Shown: positions 24,890 through 33,915 of the stretch, in pieces
How the letters are laid out: each line of letters starts with the position of its first letter
Numbering within the stretch: position 1 is the first letter of the stretch
Source: Spirochaetia bacterium
GTDB lineage: Bacteria > Spirochaetota > Spirochaetia > Treponematales > Breznakiellaceae
Assembly: GCA_025997675.1 (NCBI GenBank)
Contig: BNUX01000001.1
Location: 19,357-83,356, forward strand
Direction: 5' to 3'
DNA length: 64,000 nt
The notes under the pieces: model-generated
Told to the model about the DNA's origin: nothing
Seen by the model: only the letters and a program-made list of their open reading frames with translations
Databases searched by the model: none
Made by a program: the position numbers and the translations under genes

Positions 24890-27421
24890 TTAATACCGCC
24901 ACTTAAACCCGAATGACACCATGGGGATGGGCAGCTCGTAGACCGGTTTATATTCGCTGGGGTTCTCCTCGCCGGTGTAGCCGTTGGCCCGGGCGATCCA
25001 CACCGCATCGTACACAATGGATTGCAGATTCTCGACGGCAAGGTATATTTCGGTGTTTACCTTTCCCTTGGGATTAAACCGGAAGAAGGAAAACTTTACA
25101 TCTATCGGCCAGGAAAAACCGGTGCGTTCATCGTTGCTGTCGGCCTTGGGGGTGCCGCTGGCAAAACCGAAGCGGGTTCCTATGTGGAAGGATGGAGATG
25201 GTTTAAAGTTCAGCACCAGGTTGATGTTGTGGTACCGGTGAAAAGCGGGATAGTACCAGTCGTTTCCCGTCTTGGGGTACTGGGTACGATCGGGCTCCGG
25301 CTTTGAGCCATCGGGCATGGTTACTTCGGGAGGATTATCGGGGGCCGCATCCGGGTCCCGGTACTGGGCCCAGGTAAAGGAATAGGACAGCCAGCCGTCC
25401 CAATAACGGGACTCCAGCTTTTGCAGGATAAAATCAAAGCCGACGATTCTCCCCACCCCGTTAAACTGGTACTCGGTGCCGGTATAATCATCCACAGAAC
25501 TAAAGTAGTTGTTCCCTTGGTAAGCGGTGATCACCTTGTATGCCCGGTCAAAAACATTTTTATAATAGGCTTCAATATTAAAACTCAGCTTTTCTGCAAA
25601 ATCCATTTTCATACCCAAAAGGGAAGTCCATGAACGGTTTGGTTTCAATTCATAATCCTCAACAGCATTGATTTTATCTATGGAATTAATGGCGTCATTC
25701 ATGGATGAAAACAACCCGGTTCCCACCGTAACCGTAAGCGCATCAATAATGCCCCGGTTTTTCAGGATATCGTAATCAAGATTCAGCCGGGGGTTTGCCA
25801 CCGGTATGGTCTGAATAGTAAAATCCCTGCCGATAAAATAAAAGTGATCCAGCCGCAATCCCAATTCGGCGCCGAATTTCCAAGCGGGGTTTTGGTATTC
25901 CAGCAGGGTGTATGCCGATGAAGAGACCCCCTGGTTTTTAACATCCCAGGATTGATCTATTAGGGAGGTATATGTCAAAAAATTATCCGGCGCCAATTTC
26001 GGATCCAATTCGTAGGAGGTCCGTATATCCTGACGGGACAGCCACAGGGAATACAATTCCTGTACCCCGGCGGCAAAAATAAACCCATCCCGAAAGGCCC
26101 AGTCAAAGTCGGCCCGTCCCTGGGCGGTAACGGTGGTATCCACGATGGTCCCTTCTATACGGGATTCCTTCATATAATCCAGGATCCTCTGTTCCCGGGG
26201 ATCCTCTTTCGGGTCCGGCGGCTGCTCTTCACTATGATCCAGATGGATGCCGATATCCATATTCATGTCGGTTTCATACACCCCCGCCCCGGCGCTTCCC
26301 CTGAACACCATATCTTTGTGGGGACTCCAGGTAATACCGGCAATGCCAAAGCCCCGGTAGTTCATCCAGTCGAAGAGCAGATCCACCTCCCGTTTGCCGC
26401 CGTCATCCTCCGTAAATTTATTGTGGTAATCCGCCCCTACACCATCACTGCCGAAAAAGCCCGTGGCGGTCAATTCCAGATCCGTAGAAAACCGGTAATT
26501 CCCGATGATGGAAAAATCCCTGATATAAGGCGCGGTAGTAATACTGTTGACTATTTCAAGTTCCGGGACCCCCCTGGCAATCAGCTTTGCCAGAGAAACG
26601 AAGGGGTCCCAGTAGGTCACTTTCCCCATGGCGGCAATACCGCCCTTCCCAAAAAGCGGGATAGAGAAGCCCAGATTGGTTTCACTGGTGGAGACCCCCA
26701 GGTCAAATTGGGTTTCCGTGGGGGAAGGCTTGCGGGATGTTATTTCCAGGAGGCCGGAAATGGTATGGCCGTAGCGGCTGGAAAAAACGCCGTGGGAAAG
26801 TTTGGCGCTTTCCACCATTTGGGGGACAAAGATGGAGTAGACGCCCCCCCAGTGATAGGGCTGTTCGATGTAAAACCCGTCCATGGCCGCCATGAGGTCC
26901 CCGGGGTCTCCCCCGCGGATTGAAGGCTGGGCGTCAAACATGCCGGAATACCCCACACCGGGCAGCAGTTTAACCGAGGTCATCACATCTTCTATAATTC
27001 CAATCTCCGAAGTACGGCTCAGGTTTTCTCCGGAAATAGTAATACTGCGCCCAGTCCTGGTTTCGCCCGCCTCCGGGCTTGCCGACGCCTCAATCACCAG
27101 TTCGCGGTTTTCCATTATGCCGCCCAGGCGCAGGGAGAAGGAAAAGGCGGTTCCCTCCACCGGTATCAGCAGCCTGCCGTTTTCATACCCCGGATAGGCG
27201 ATACGGATTACCACCTGCCGGTCATCGGGAACCGCCAGCACCGCCCGGCCATCCTCGTCGCAGGGGTACTCCGTACCGTCCCAGGAACGGATCACCGCGC
27301 CCTCCAGGGGGATTTCCAGGTCGGCGTCACTAACGGTGATCATCACATCCCGGGCAAAAAGGGGCACACAAAAACTGAGGAAGGTTACCAGGACAACGGG
27401 AAGGACGGGACTTTTTGACAT
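24890..27421 (-). CDS. TonB-dependent outer-membrane receptor
   Basis: An 843-aa protein: signal peptide (residues 1-23, ending PLFA), a carboxypeptidase-regulatory-like domain (about 24-105, EIPLEGAVIRSWDG), a plug domain (about 120-235, SIRGGDPGDLMAAMDGFYIEQPYHWGG, GHTISGLLEITSRKP) and a 22-strand-type barrel rich in alternating aromatics, ending in FKWRY. It would import a bulky ligand powered by TonB; no TonB or ligand clue is nearby. It runs into arfB and lies 8 bp after metK. Confidence 0.9.
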   Translation of the reverse strand: MSKSPVLPVVLVTFLSFCVPLFARDVMITVSDADLEIPLEGAVIRSWDGTEYPCDEDGRAVLAVPDDRQVVIRIAYPGYENGRLLIPVEGTAFSFSLRLGGIMENRELVIEASASPEAGETRTGRSITISGENLSRTSEIGIIEDVMTSVKLLPGVGYSGMFDAQPSIRGGDPGDLMAAMDGFYIEQPYHWGGVYSIFVPQMVESAKLSHGVFSSRYGHTISGLLEITSRKPSPTETQFDLGVSTSETNLGFSIPLFGKGGIAAMGKVTYWDPFVSLAKLIARGVPELEIVNSITTAPYIRDFSIIGNYRFSTDLELTATGFFGSDGVGADYHNKFTEDDGGKREVDLLFDWMNYRGFGIAGITWSPHKDMVFRGSAGAGVYETDMNMDIGIHLDHSEEQPPDPKEDPREQRILDYMKESRIEGTIVDTTVTAQGRADFDWAFRDGFIFAAGVQELYSLWLSRQDIRTSYELDPKLAPDNFLTYTSLIDQSWDVKNQGVSSSAYTLLEYQNPAWKFGAELGLRLDHFYFIGRDFTIQTIPVANPRLNLDYDILKNRGIIDALTVTVGTGLFSSMNDAINSIDKINAVEDYELKPNRSWTSLLGMKMDFAEKLSFNIEAYYKNVFDRAYKVITAYQGNNYFSSVDDYTGTEYQFNGVGRIVGFDFILQKLESRYWDGWLSYSFTWAQYRDPDAAPDNPPEVTMPDGSKPEPDRTQYPKTGNDWYYPAFHRYHNINLVLNFKPSPSFHIGTRFGFASGTPKADSNDERTGFSWPIDVKFSFFRFNPKGKVNTEIYLAVENLQSIVYDAVWIARANGYTGEENPSEYKPVYELPIPMVSFGFKWRY

Positions 27422-27429
27422 ACAAGCTA

Positions 27430-28599
27430 TTATTTAACCGCTTTTTTCAGTTCCTCTGCCTTATCGGTCTTTTCCCAGGGGAATTCCGCCCGGCCAAAGT
27501 GGCCGTAGCTGGCGGTTTTCCGGTAGATGGGCCGGCGAAGGTCAAGGCTTGAGATGATCCCCGCAGGGGTGAGGTCGAAGACGCTCTTTACCGCTTCTTC
27601 AATCCTGGCTTCCGCCACCGTGGCGGTACCAAAGGTATCCACCATCACCGATACCGGGAAGGGGACGCCTATAGCGTAGGCCAGTTCCACTTCACAGCGC
27701 TCCGCAAGAGCGGCGGCCACGATGTTCTTCGCTACGTAGCGGGCCATGTAGGCGGCGGAACGATCCACCTTGGTGGGGTCCTTGCCGGAGAAGGCGCCCC
27801 CCCCGTGACGGCCCATGCCGCCGTAGGTGTCCACGATGATCTTCCGGCCCGTCAGGCCCGTGTCGCCGAAGGGGCCGCCCACTACAAAACGTCCGGTGGG
27901 GTTGATGTAATACTTGGTTTTCCCGTCCAGAAGACCCGTGGGCTCCAGGATCGGCTTGATAATATCGCCGATCACCGCGTCCTTGATGTCCTTGTAGGCA
28001 ATTCCGTCGTCGTGCTGGTGGGAAACCACCACCGCGTCGATGCGGATAGGTTTGTGCCCCTCGTATTCCACAGTTACCTGGCTTTTCGCATCGGGGCGCA
28101 GCCACTTGATGGTTTTGTTTTTGCGCAAATCCGTGGCGCGGTGCAGGATCTTGTGGGCCAGGGTGATGGGCAAGGGCATCAGTTCCGCAGTTTCGTTACA
28201 GGCAAAGCCGAACATCATCCCCTGATCACCCGCTCCCTGCTGACCCTTATACTCCTCAAGCCCCACACCGGAAACCCCCTGGCTGATATCCGGGGACTGG
28301 CTGTGGATCATGTCCAGGACCGCCATGGACTGGTAGTCCAGCCCGTAGGCGGGGTCCGTGTAGCCGATATCCTTCGCCACATTCCGGACCACATCCTGGA
28401 AATCCACGAAGGTTTTTGTCGTTATCTCACCGCCGACCAGGACCAGGGATGTTGAAGCGAAGGTTTCGCAGGCAACCCGGCTTTGAGGGTCGTCCCGGTA
28501 ACATGCGTCAAGGATCGCATCGGACATCTGATCGCAGAGCTTATCGGGATGACCCTCGCCAACCGATTCCGAAGTAAAGAAGTATCGCCGGTTTTCCAT
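27430..28599 (-). CDS. metK: S-adenosylmethionine synthetase
   Basis: Makes AdoMet from ATP and Met. The 389-aa protein has [36 protein letters not shown], the [12 protein letters not shown] loop, [13 protein letters not shown], the [24 protein letters not shown] segment and [19 protein letters not shown]. Length fits the family. GAGGCGG lies 6 nt upstream. No SAM riboswitch is visible; only 31 bp separate it from the LysM lipoprotein gene. Confidence 0.98.
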   Translation of the reverse strand: MENRRYFFTSESVGEGHPDKLCDQMSDAILDACYRDDPQSRVACETFASTSLVLVGGEITTKTFVDFQDVVRNVAKDIGYTDPAYGLDYQSMAVLDMIHSQSPDISQGVSGVGLEEYKGQQGAGDQGMMFGFACNETAELMPLPITLAHKILHRATDLRKNKTIKWLRPDAKSQVTVEYEGHKPIRIDAVVVSHQHDDGIAYKDIKDAVIGDIIKPILEPTGLLDGKTKYYINPTGRFVVGGPFGDTGLTGRKIIVDTYGGMGRHGGGAFSGKDPTKVDRSAAYMARYVAKNIVAAALAERCEVELAYAIGVPFPVSVMVDTFGTATVAEARIEEAVKSVFDLTPAGIISSLDLRRPIYRKTASYGHFGRAEFPWEKTDKAEELKKAVK

Positions 28600-28630
28600 A
28601 CAATTCCGCCTCTTTCAATAAAAATTATTT

Positions 28631-29140
28631 CTATAAACCCTGAGCAAGATCTAAAAGACTCTGCCGGGTATCGTCCGCCTGTTGTTTACCGATAGGCCTG
28701 CGTGCGTCCCTGGCTTTCTCCTCATAAATCCCCGCGATGTCCGTAAAGAATTCCCTCATCATCTGCCGGGCATCGGGATTGTCCAGGTTCCGCGGTAAAT
28801 CCGGGATGGTTAACTTCATACCCACTTCAATTAAATCGGGATCCTTCACCACATCATTGGAAGCCAGCATGATCAGGGGGAAGAAATAGGCGTCCGGAAC
28901 ACCAAACGGCTTTCCATTACCGTAGAATCTTCTGGCAATCTTGGTCAGCCAATCGTCGGCTTTAACCACATAGTCCGCCGCGCCCTCAAGAATAAGCCGG
29001 TCCTCGTATTTGTTGTACACATTGTCGAAGGAAAGGTTCATTTCCTCCTGGTGATCTTCCACCGGAGCAGGCGCCGACTTACAGGCCCCTAAAAGCACCG
29101 CCGCAATCAGGGCGGTCAATAGTACGTGTTTTGTTCGCAT
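28631..29140 (-). CDS. Lipoprotein with LysM-like domain
   Basis: 169 aa from the ATG at 29140, set by AGGAGG 6 nt upstream. The signal peptide ends with the lipobox LLGAC, giving a lipidated Cys. Residues about 50-115 match a LysM peptidoglycan-binding unit (YVVKADDWLTKIARRFYG, VGMKLTIPDL) with an insertion (NGKPFGVPDAYFFPLIM) after the first helix, as seen in several treponemal lipoproteins. The tail is an amphipathic helix. It would sit in the periplasm bound to the cell wall. It probably heads the transcript that continues into metK. Confidence 0.83.
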   Translation of the reverse strand: MRTKHVLLTALIAAVLLGACKSAPAPVEDHQEEMNLSFDNVYNKYEDRLILEGAADYVVKADDWLTKIARRFYGNGKPFGVPDAYFFPLIMLASNDVVKDPDLIEVGMKLTIPDLPRNLDNPDARQMMREFFTDIAGIYEEKARDARRPIGKQQADDTRQSLLDLAQGL

Positions 29141-29161
29141 GGTATCCTCCTGGATAATAAT

Positions 29162-29190
29162 ATTATACCGCAAAATAAAAATAATGACTA
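29162..29190 (-). promoter_or_regulatory. Sigma70-type promoter of the LysM lipoprotein-metK unit
   Basis: On the minus strand TAGTCA (29185-29190), a 17-bp spacer and a perfect TATAAT (29162-29167) precede the AGGAGG and ATG at 29140. The divergent recO gene starts at 29216. Confidence 0.6.
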
Positions 29191-29215
29191 GTGAAACCAA
29201 TGGCGCTTTGATAGT

Positions 29216-29878
29216 ATGATGAAACACATGGCCCGGCTTTTTACCTATTCAGCCCTGATCCTCCGGGTGCGTCCTTCCGGGGAATCCAACCGGGAAGCCT
29301 GGATGCTGACGGCCGAGGAGGGTATCCTCCGGGCCACGGTTTTCGGGGGGCCAAAGAGCAAGCTCCGGGCGCATGTGGAACCCTATCACGGGGGGAAGCT
29401 CTGGATATACCGGGACCCGGTGAGGGACTCCCGGAAGATAAGCGACTTCGATGTCCAATCCTGGAAGCCGGGGATACGGGAACGCTATGAGCGGTCCACC
29501 GCCGCTGCCGCCATTGCGGAAACCATCCTGGCGGCTTACGGCGGCGGCGGCCCCTGGGAGCATGCCTTCACCCTGGCGGATGCCTCCCTTGAGGCCCTGG
29601 GAACGGCGGATGAACCCTGCTGCACCCGGATTTTTATCCACTTCCTCTGGCATTGGGCGGAAATCCTCGGCATACGGCCTGATTTGGATGAAACCGGGGA
29701 GGAGGCTACCCCTCTGGGGCCGGGGGCACAAGGATGGCTAAGGGCGGTACGGGATCTGGCCCCTTCCCAGATGAGCCGTTACACCCTGGACGGGGTTTCG
29801 GTGCGTCAGGCCCGGGCCTTTGTGACCGGCATTGTGGGGGGGGCCCTGGGGAAATGGCTGGGGACCTGGGACTTTTAA
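29216..29878 (+). CDS. recO: DNA repair protein RecO
   Basis: A 220-aa RecO: N-terminal OB fold (YSALILRVRPSGESNREAWMLTAEEGILRATVFGG, with KSKLRAHVEPYH) and a helical C-terminal domain. RecO loads RecA with RecR and anneals single strands. The CX2C zinc motif found in many RecO proteins is absent; only a Cys-Cys pair near residue 126 is seen. Several ATGs (29216, 29219, 29228) compete, with no clear ribosome site. It lies 17 bp before the phosphorylase gene. Confidence 0.85.
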   Translation: MMKHMARLFTYSALILRVRPSGESNREAWMLTAEEGILRATVFGGPKSKLRAHVEPYHGGKLWIYRDPVRDSRKISDFDVQSWKPGIRERYERSTAAAAIAETILAAYGGGGPWEHAFTLADASLEALGTADEPCCTRIFIHFLWHWAEILGIRPDLDETGEEATPLGPGAQGWLRAVRDLAPSQMSRYTLDGVSVRQARAFVTGIVGGALGKWLGTWDF

Positions 29879-29895
29879 GGAAAAGGAGCGGAGAT

Positions 29896-31224
29896 ATGCG
29901 GGCGGTAGACATCATCATGAACAAGCGGGCGGGGAAGGAGCTTTCCCGGGAGGAGTTGTCCTTTCTTATCGGCGGCTATGTGGCGGGGGAGATTCCCGAC
30001 TACCAGGTATCCGCCTGGGCAATGGCGGTCTTTTTCCAGGGAATGACGGCAGCGGAAACGGCGGTATTGACGGAACTGATGCTTAACTCCGGGGCGCGTA
30101 TGGACCTTTCCGGCATAGACGGCCCCTTTGTGGACAAACATTCCACCGGCGGCGTGGGGGACAAGACCAGCCTCATCCTGGCGCCCCTGGTCGCATCCCT
30201 GGGCATCAAGGACCCCATGATGTCGGGCCGGGCCTTGGGGCATACCGGGGGCACCCTGGACAAGCTGGACGCCATCCCCGGCTACCGTACCCAGTTGGAG
30301 GCTGCCGAATTCCGGCGCATCCTGGCCAAGGATGGGTTCGCCATGACCGGCCAGACCCGGGACATCGTCCCCGCGGACCGGCTCCTCTACGCACTCCGGG
30401 ACGTGACGGGCACAGTGGAGTCCATCCCCCTGATCACCGCCAGCATCCTCTCCAAAAAGGTTGCGGAAGGGGCGGACGCCCTGGTCTTTGATGTCAAATT
30501 CGGCTCCGGCGCCTTTATGAAGGACAGCGCCGACGGAGAAAAACTCGCCTGTTCCCTGGTGGACACCGGAACCGCCATGGGAAAACGGATTATCGCCCTC
30601 CTCACAGACATGAACGAGCCCCTGGGAACCATGATGGGCAATTTCCTTGAGGTGGAGGAAAGCCTTAACTGCCTGGAAGGCCGCGGCCCGGCGGATTTAA
30701 TGGAAGTAACCCTGGAACTGGGCGCCCGGATGGTGATGCTCGGCGGCAAGGCCAAGACCCCCGCAGAGGGACGCGCCCTCTGCGAGGAAGCCCTGGCAGG
30801 GGGCAAACCCCGAACACTGTTCCTGGCGAATATTGAAAGCCAGGGGGGTGACGTAAAAAAGTTCCTGGATATGCGGGGCGTCTACCGTTCCCCGGTGCAC
30901 GCGGAACTGCGGGCGGAAAAGACCGCCTACCTTTCCCGGATAGACGCCTGGAAGGTGGGCCACGCCGGGGTGGATCTGGGGGTTGGGCGGAACCGCACCG
31001 AGGACGCGGTAAGTCCCACCGCCGGTGTACAGTTCCACCGGAAAGGCGGCGACAGGGTTACTGCAGGGGACCTCGTCATGACTGTCTGGGCACGGGACGA
31101 AGCGGGGCTGGCGGCGGCCATGCCCCAGCTGCGGGAGGCGGTGGAGTATGCGGAAACAGTGTTCAAGGAAAACGGTGCACCTGCTCAGAGGAAGCTGGTG
31201 CTTGCGGCACTGCCGACGGAGTAG
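29896..31224 (+). CDS. Pyrimidine-nucleoside (thymidine) phosphorylase
   Basis: A 442-aa salvage enzyme that cleaves pyrimidine nucleosides with phosphate. It shows MRAVDIIMNKRAGKELS, the phosphate-binding VDKHSTGGVGDKTSLIL signature, the glycine-rich SGRALGHTGGTLDKLDAIPG, VFDVKFGSGAFMKD and the C-terminal lysine-rich region. The ATG at 29896 has AGGAG upstream; an ORF extension into recO is not used. Both deoA and pdp names are applied in this family. It is convergent with the next gene, 2 bp apart. Confidence 0.94.
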   Translation: MRAVDIIMNKRAGKELSREELSFLIGGYVAGEIPDYQVSAWAMAVFFQGMTAAETAVLTELMLNSGARMDLSGIDGPFVDKHSTGGVGDKTSLILAPLVASLGIKDPMMSGRALGHTGGTLDKLDAIPGYRTQLEAAEFRRILAKDGFAMTGQTRDIVPADRLLYALRDVTGTVESIPLITASILSKKVAEGADALVFDVKFGSGAFMKDSADGEKLACSLVDTGTAMGKRIIALLTDMNEPLGTMMGNFLEVEESLNCLEGRGPADLMEVTLELGARMVMLGGKAKTPAEGRALCEEALAGGKPRTLFLANIESQGGDVKKFLDMRGVYRSPVHAELRAEKTAYLSRIDAWKVGHAGVDLGVGRNRTEDAVSPTAGVQFHRKGGDRVTAGDLVMTVWARDEAGLAAAMPQLREAVEYAETVFKENGAPAQRKLVLAALPTE

Positions 31225-31226
31225 TG

Positions 31227-31547
31227 CTAATCCTTTAAGGTTTGTTTAAGCTGGGCGCTTTCTGCGCCAGTTAAAATTCCCTTATCCTGTAGTATACCAC
31301 AAAGCAGATCAAGAAAGCGGTTTAAGTGTGCAAAGTGATTTGTCTCAATCCGTTCAATATCCGCCTTAGTTGCCATATTTTGAATATCAGCTTTGGTTAC
31401 CACATCCAAGGGAATATCGGGCAATTTACCAAATCCAAACCTGAAAAACAGGAGGCCCCGGCCGCAAAACCCTACCGCCGCCAGTATAAACGCCGGGGTT
31501 ACAAACCAGAGAGGAATATGATTATGGAGAAAATCCCAGATTGTCAT
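31227..31547 (-). CDS. Small membrane protein of unknown function
   Basis: A 106-aa protein with one membrane segment (residues about 14-36, LWFVTPAFILAAVGFCGRGLLFF), a linker containing two similar stretches (VTKADIQNM, ATKADIERI) and a helical tail (NHFAHLNRFLDLLCGILQDKGILT). I do not recognise the family. It lies downstream of the DUF364 gene on the same strand. Confidence 0.55.
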   Translation of the reverse strand: MTIWDFLHNHIPLWFVTPAFILAAVGFCGRGLLFFRFGFGKLPDIPLDVVTKADIQNMATKADIERIETNHFAHLNRFLDLLCGILQDKGILTGAESAQLKQTLKD

Positions 31548-31579
31548 TGTTATAACTATACGTTATTCCCGGCGATAAG

Positions 31580-32359
31580 TCAACCACGCCACGTGGGTAT
31601 ACTCACCCGTTTCCCTGCATCAACGATCGTGGCGCACTGGTCTTTCCCGTTTATCACTTCCCGGCATAAATCCGGGTCGCGTATCACCAGCCCCTGGAGG
31701 TCCCGTACCCCGAAATCGAAGAGCGGGGGCGCAAGGGGGACGGTGGGTCCCGCCAGGATCAACCCCTGCGGGCGGGAAAGTTCCAGAAGCCGGGGCAGGG
31801 TCTTGTTTATCACCGTGACGGCGGTGGCAAAGATAAAGTCCGCTCCGGGAAGGATGAATTCGCAGGCCGAATCGGGGTAATCTCCGGGACCGGGCCGCTT
31901 TTCCAGGATTGACAGGTCGCATATACCCCCCAGGGTCTTTTCCAGGTGCATGAAATGGCCGATTACGGCGACCTTTTTCCCCCGCACCGTATCCCGCCAT
32001 GCCCCAAAAGCGCCGCCCCCCTCCCCTAAGAGGGCCCGCCCTACCTGCTCGTGTTCCGGGGAGTTCCAGAAGGCATTGATCGCCGCCACCCCCAGGCTTG
32101 CTTCGGCGAAATTCCAGGACTTTGCCGCCGCCGCCAGTTCCCGCAGCGGCATCCCTGCCAAGGCTTGGCTGGATTCGGGCAGAAGCCGGGGACGGGTTTC
32201 CGTATTATGGACCCTCGCAAGATTCATGGCCAGCCCGACCCGGTCCCCGGAACGGACATAGGTCCAGAACTCGCCGGCAATTACCTCGTCGGCCTTTAGG
32301 TCCGGAGGTATGGGGTCTATCAGCGCATCGTAGAGTGCCCAGGGGTTTCGTTCGGTCAT
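31580..32359 (-). CDS. DUF364/DUF4213 protein, putative metal-chelation factor
   Basis: A 259-aa protein: an enolase-N-like DUF4213 part (residues 1-90) then a Rossmann-like DUF364 part (GKKVAVIGHFMHLEKTLGG, DYPDSACEFILPGADFIFATAVTVINKTLPRLLELS, LAGPTVPLAPPLFDFGVRDLQG). The family is annotated as putative heavy-metal chelation and is often found beside metal ABC importers; here a FecBCD-type importer lies 470 bp away, divergent. The ATG at 32359 is supported by a 4-nt ATGA overlap with the stop of the upstream 57-aa gene. Confidence 0.8.
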   Translation of the reverse strand: MTERNPWALYDALIDPIPPDLKADEVIAGEFWTYVRSGDRVGLAMNLARVHNTETRPRLLPESSQALAGMPLRELAAAAKSWNFAEASLGVAAINAFWNSPEHEQVGRALLGEGGGAFGAWRDTVRGKKVAVIGHFMHLEKTLGGICDLSILEKRPGPGDYPDSACEFILPGADFIFATAVTVINKTLPRLLELSRPQGLILAGPTVPLAPPLFDFGVRDLQGLVIRDPDLCREVINGKDQCATIVDAGKRVSIPTWRG

Positions 32360-32529
32360 GATACGGCTGGCCAGCCCCGGTGGTATTCCTGAAAACAATC
32401 AAGACAGACTTCACCGGTAATAGTAGAAAAAATGCGGGCAGGTTCCCAATACTGTTGATTCATGGCTGTGTCTTGATCCTCCTCATCCGTTATCAGTTTA
32501 GTCAATTCCTTCGGAATTTTCAACGCCAT
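32356..32529 (-). CDS. 57-aa protein of unknown function, translationally coupled to DUF364
   Basis: The ATG at 32529 has AAGGA 8 nt upstream, and the stop overlaps the DUF364 start (ATGA). The protein begins MALKIPKELTKLITDEEDQD and ends with GEVCLDCFQEYHRGWPAVS; the CLDC pair could bind a metal. No family is recognised. The frame continues open upstream through repeat array B, reading nine FQSETLV heptapeptides, but the ribosome site argues against using that extension. Confidence 0.6.
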   Translation of the reverse strand: MALKIPKELTKLITDEEDQDTAMNQQYWEPARIFSTITGEVCLDCFQEYHRGWPAVS

Positions 32530-32550
32530 TACGTTTTTCCTTGACACCAG

Positions 32551-32739
32551 TGTTTCGCTCTGAAAAACTAGTGTTTCACTCTGAAACACCAGTGTTTCGC
32601 TCTGAAAAACTAGTGTTTCGCTCTGAAACACCAGTGTTTCGCTCTGAAACACCAGTGTTTCGCTCTGAAACACCAGTGTTTCACTCTGAAACACCAGTGT
32701 TTCACTCTGAAAAACTAGTGTTTCGCTCTGAAACACTGG
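32551..32739. repeat. Palindromic tandem-repeat array B (9 x 21 bp)
   Basis: Nine 21-bp units start at 32551, 32572 and so on to 32719. Six have the inverted repeat GTGTTTC, five-base loop GCTCT or ACTCT, GAAACAC; three (units 1, 3, 8) end GAAAAACTAG, which weakens the dyad. Unit 9 ends CACTGG and so has longer arms. The array separates the 57-aa gene (minus) from the binding-protein gene (plus) and ends 20 bp before the latter's predicted -35. Being 7 codons long, each unit reads as a heptapeptide in either direction. Confidence 0.95.
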
Positions 32740-32759
32740 TGTTTAGGTCCGGGGCCCCG

Positions 32760-32788
32760 TTGCATTATAAAGTGAATTATTTTATGAT
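32760..32788 (+). promoter_or_regulatory. Probable promoter of the FecBCD-type importer operon
   Basis: TTGCAT (32760-32765), a 17-bp spacer and TATGAT (32783-32788) stand 40 bp before the binding-protein ATG. The stretch is AT-rich, but I see no convincing Fur or other metal-regulator box. Confidence 0.45.
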
Positions 32789-32828
32789 ATATGACGCAGC
32801 TAAACTTTTCCTAAGGAGGAAACTGTTT

Positions 32829-33908
32829 ATGATACATCGGTGGCTATTGGTCGGCGTTTTGGCGCTGTTCCTGGGTCTTTCGTTATATGCGGCGCCCATA
32901 AAGGACGCGCCGGCAACGGGGAAGCTTCGCTCCTTTACCGATTCAAGCGGCCGAACCCTGCAAATACCGGCGAAGATCACCCGGGTCGCCCCTTCGGGAG
33001 CCCTTGCCCAGATGTTTCTCCTGGCGGTAGCGCCGGACCTTATCTGCGCCGTTTCCTCCGCCTATTCCCCGACCCAGGCGGAATTCGTCCCCGATTACCT
33101 GATGGACCTGCCCGTGGTGGGTCAGTTTTACGGTACCAGGAATCTGAACCCCGAGGAGATCGCCCGGATTGGGCCGGATGTGGTTATCGATGTGGGGGAT
33201 CCCAAGGACAGTATCGCCGCGGATATGAACGCCATCACCGCGTCCATCGCCATTCCCGCCATTCATATCACCGCTACCCTCTCGACCACCCCCCAGGCAT
33301 TCCGCACCCTGGGCACGCTGCTGGATCGAACGGAGCAGGGGGAAAAACTGGCACAGTTCTGTGAAAAGGCTCTGGCACAGGCGGGAGACGTGGCGGCTAA
33401 AGCGGGGAATAATAAGAAGGATATCCTCTACTGCATGGGCGGCGGAGGCCTCAATGTGCTTGCGGCGGGTACCTTCCACACGGAAATCCTGGACTGGATT
33501 GCCAATAATAAAGCGGTGACGGCCAACCCCACGTCCCGGGGAAGCGGTAACGAAACAAACCCGGAACAGATAGCCCTCTGGGACCCCGAGGTGATCATCT
33601 TCAATCCGGATAGCATGTACGACACCGCCGGAACGGACCCCACCTGGCGGCAGCTCCGGGCCATACGCACAAGCGCCTACTACGAGGTCCCCCAGGGGCC
33701 CTATAACTGGATGGGCGGACCGCCTTCCATAAACCGCTACCTGGGCATGCTCTGGCTGGGCAAAATCCTCTATCCCGAATACGCCCAATACGACCTGTAC
33801 ACTGAAACTGCGGAATACTACCGCCTGTTCTACGGCAAGGAACTTTCCCGGGAACGGTTCGACCGCCTGACCGCCAAGAGCATGCAGACCGGTAGGTCTG
33901 TCCGGTAG
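32829..33908 (+). CDS. FecB/BtuF-type ABC transporter substrate-binding protein
   Basis: 359 aa from the ATG at 32829, with AAGGAGGA 8 nt upstream. The signal peptide is MIHRWLLVGVLALFLGLSLYA. The mature protein is a class III binding protein: DSSGRTLQIPAKITRVAPSGALAQMFLLAVAP, NPEEIARIGPDVVIDVG, a long connecting helix and EQIALWDPEVIIFNPDS. Cargo could be iron-siderophore, haem, cobalamin or another metal complex; the DUF364 neighbour points to metal. First gene of a three-gene operon. Confidence 0.88.
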   Translation: MIHRWLLVGVLALFLGLSLYAAPIKDAPATGKLRSFTDSSGRTLQIPAKITRVAPSGALAQMFLLAVAPDLICAVSSAYSPTQAEFVPDYLMDLPVVGQFYGTRNLNPEEIARIGPDVVIDVGDPKDSIAADMNAITASIAIPAIHITATLSTTPQAFRTLGTLLDRTEQGEKLAQFCEKALAQAGDVAAKAGNNKKDILYCMGGGGLNVLAAGTFHTEILDWIANNKAVTANPTSRGSGNETNPEQIALWDPEVIIFNPDSMYDTAGTDPTWRQLRAIRTSAYYEVPQGPYNWMGGPPSINRYLGMLWLGKILYPEYAQYDLYTETAEYYRLFYGKELSRERFDRLTAKSMQTGRSVR

Positions 33909-33915
33909 GCCGGCC

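Noticed and set aside
28600-28630. SAM riboswitch before metK
   Set aside because: Only 31 bp separate it from the previous gene and no hairpin set is seen.
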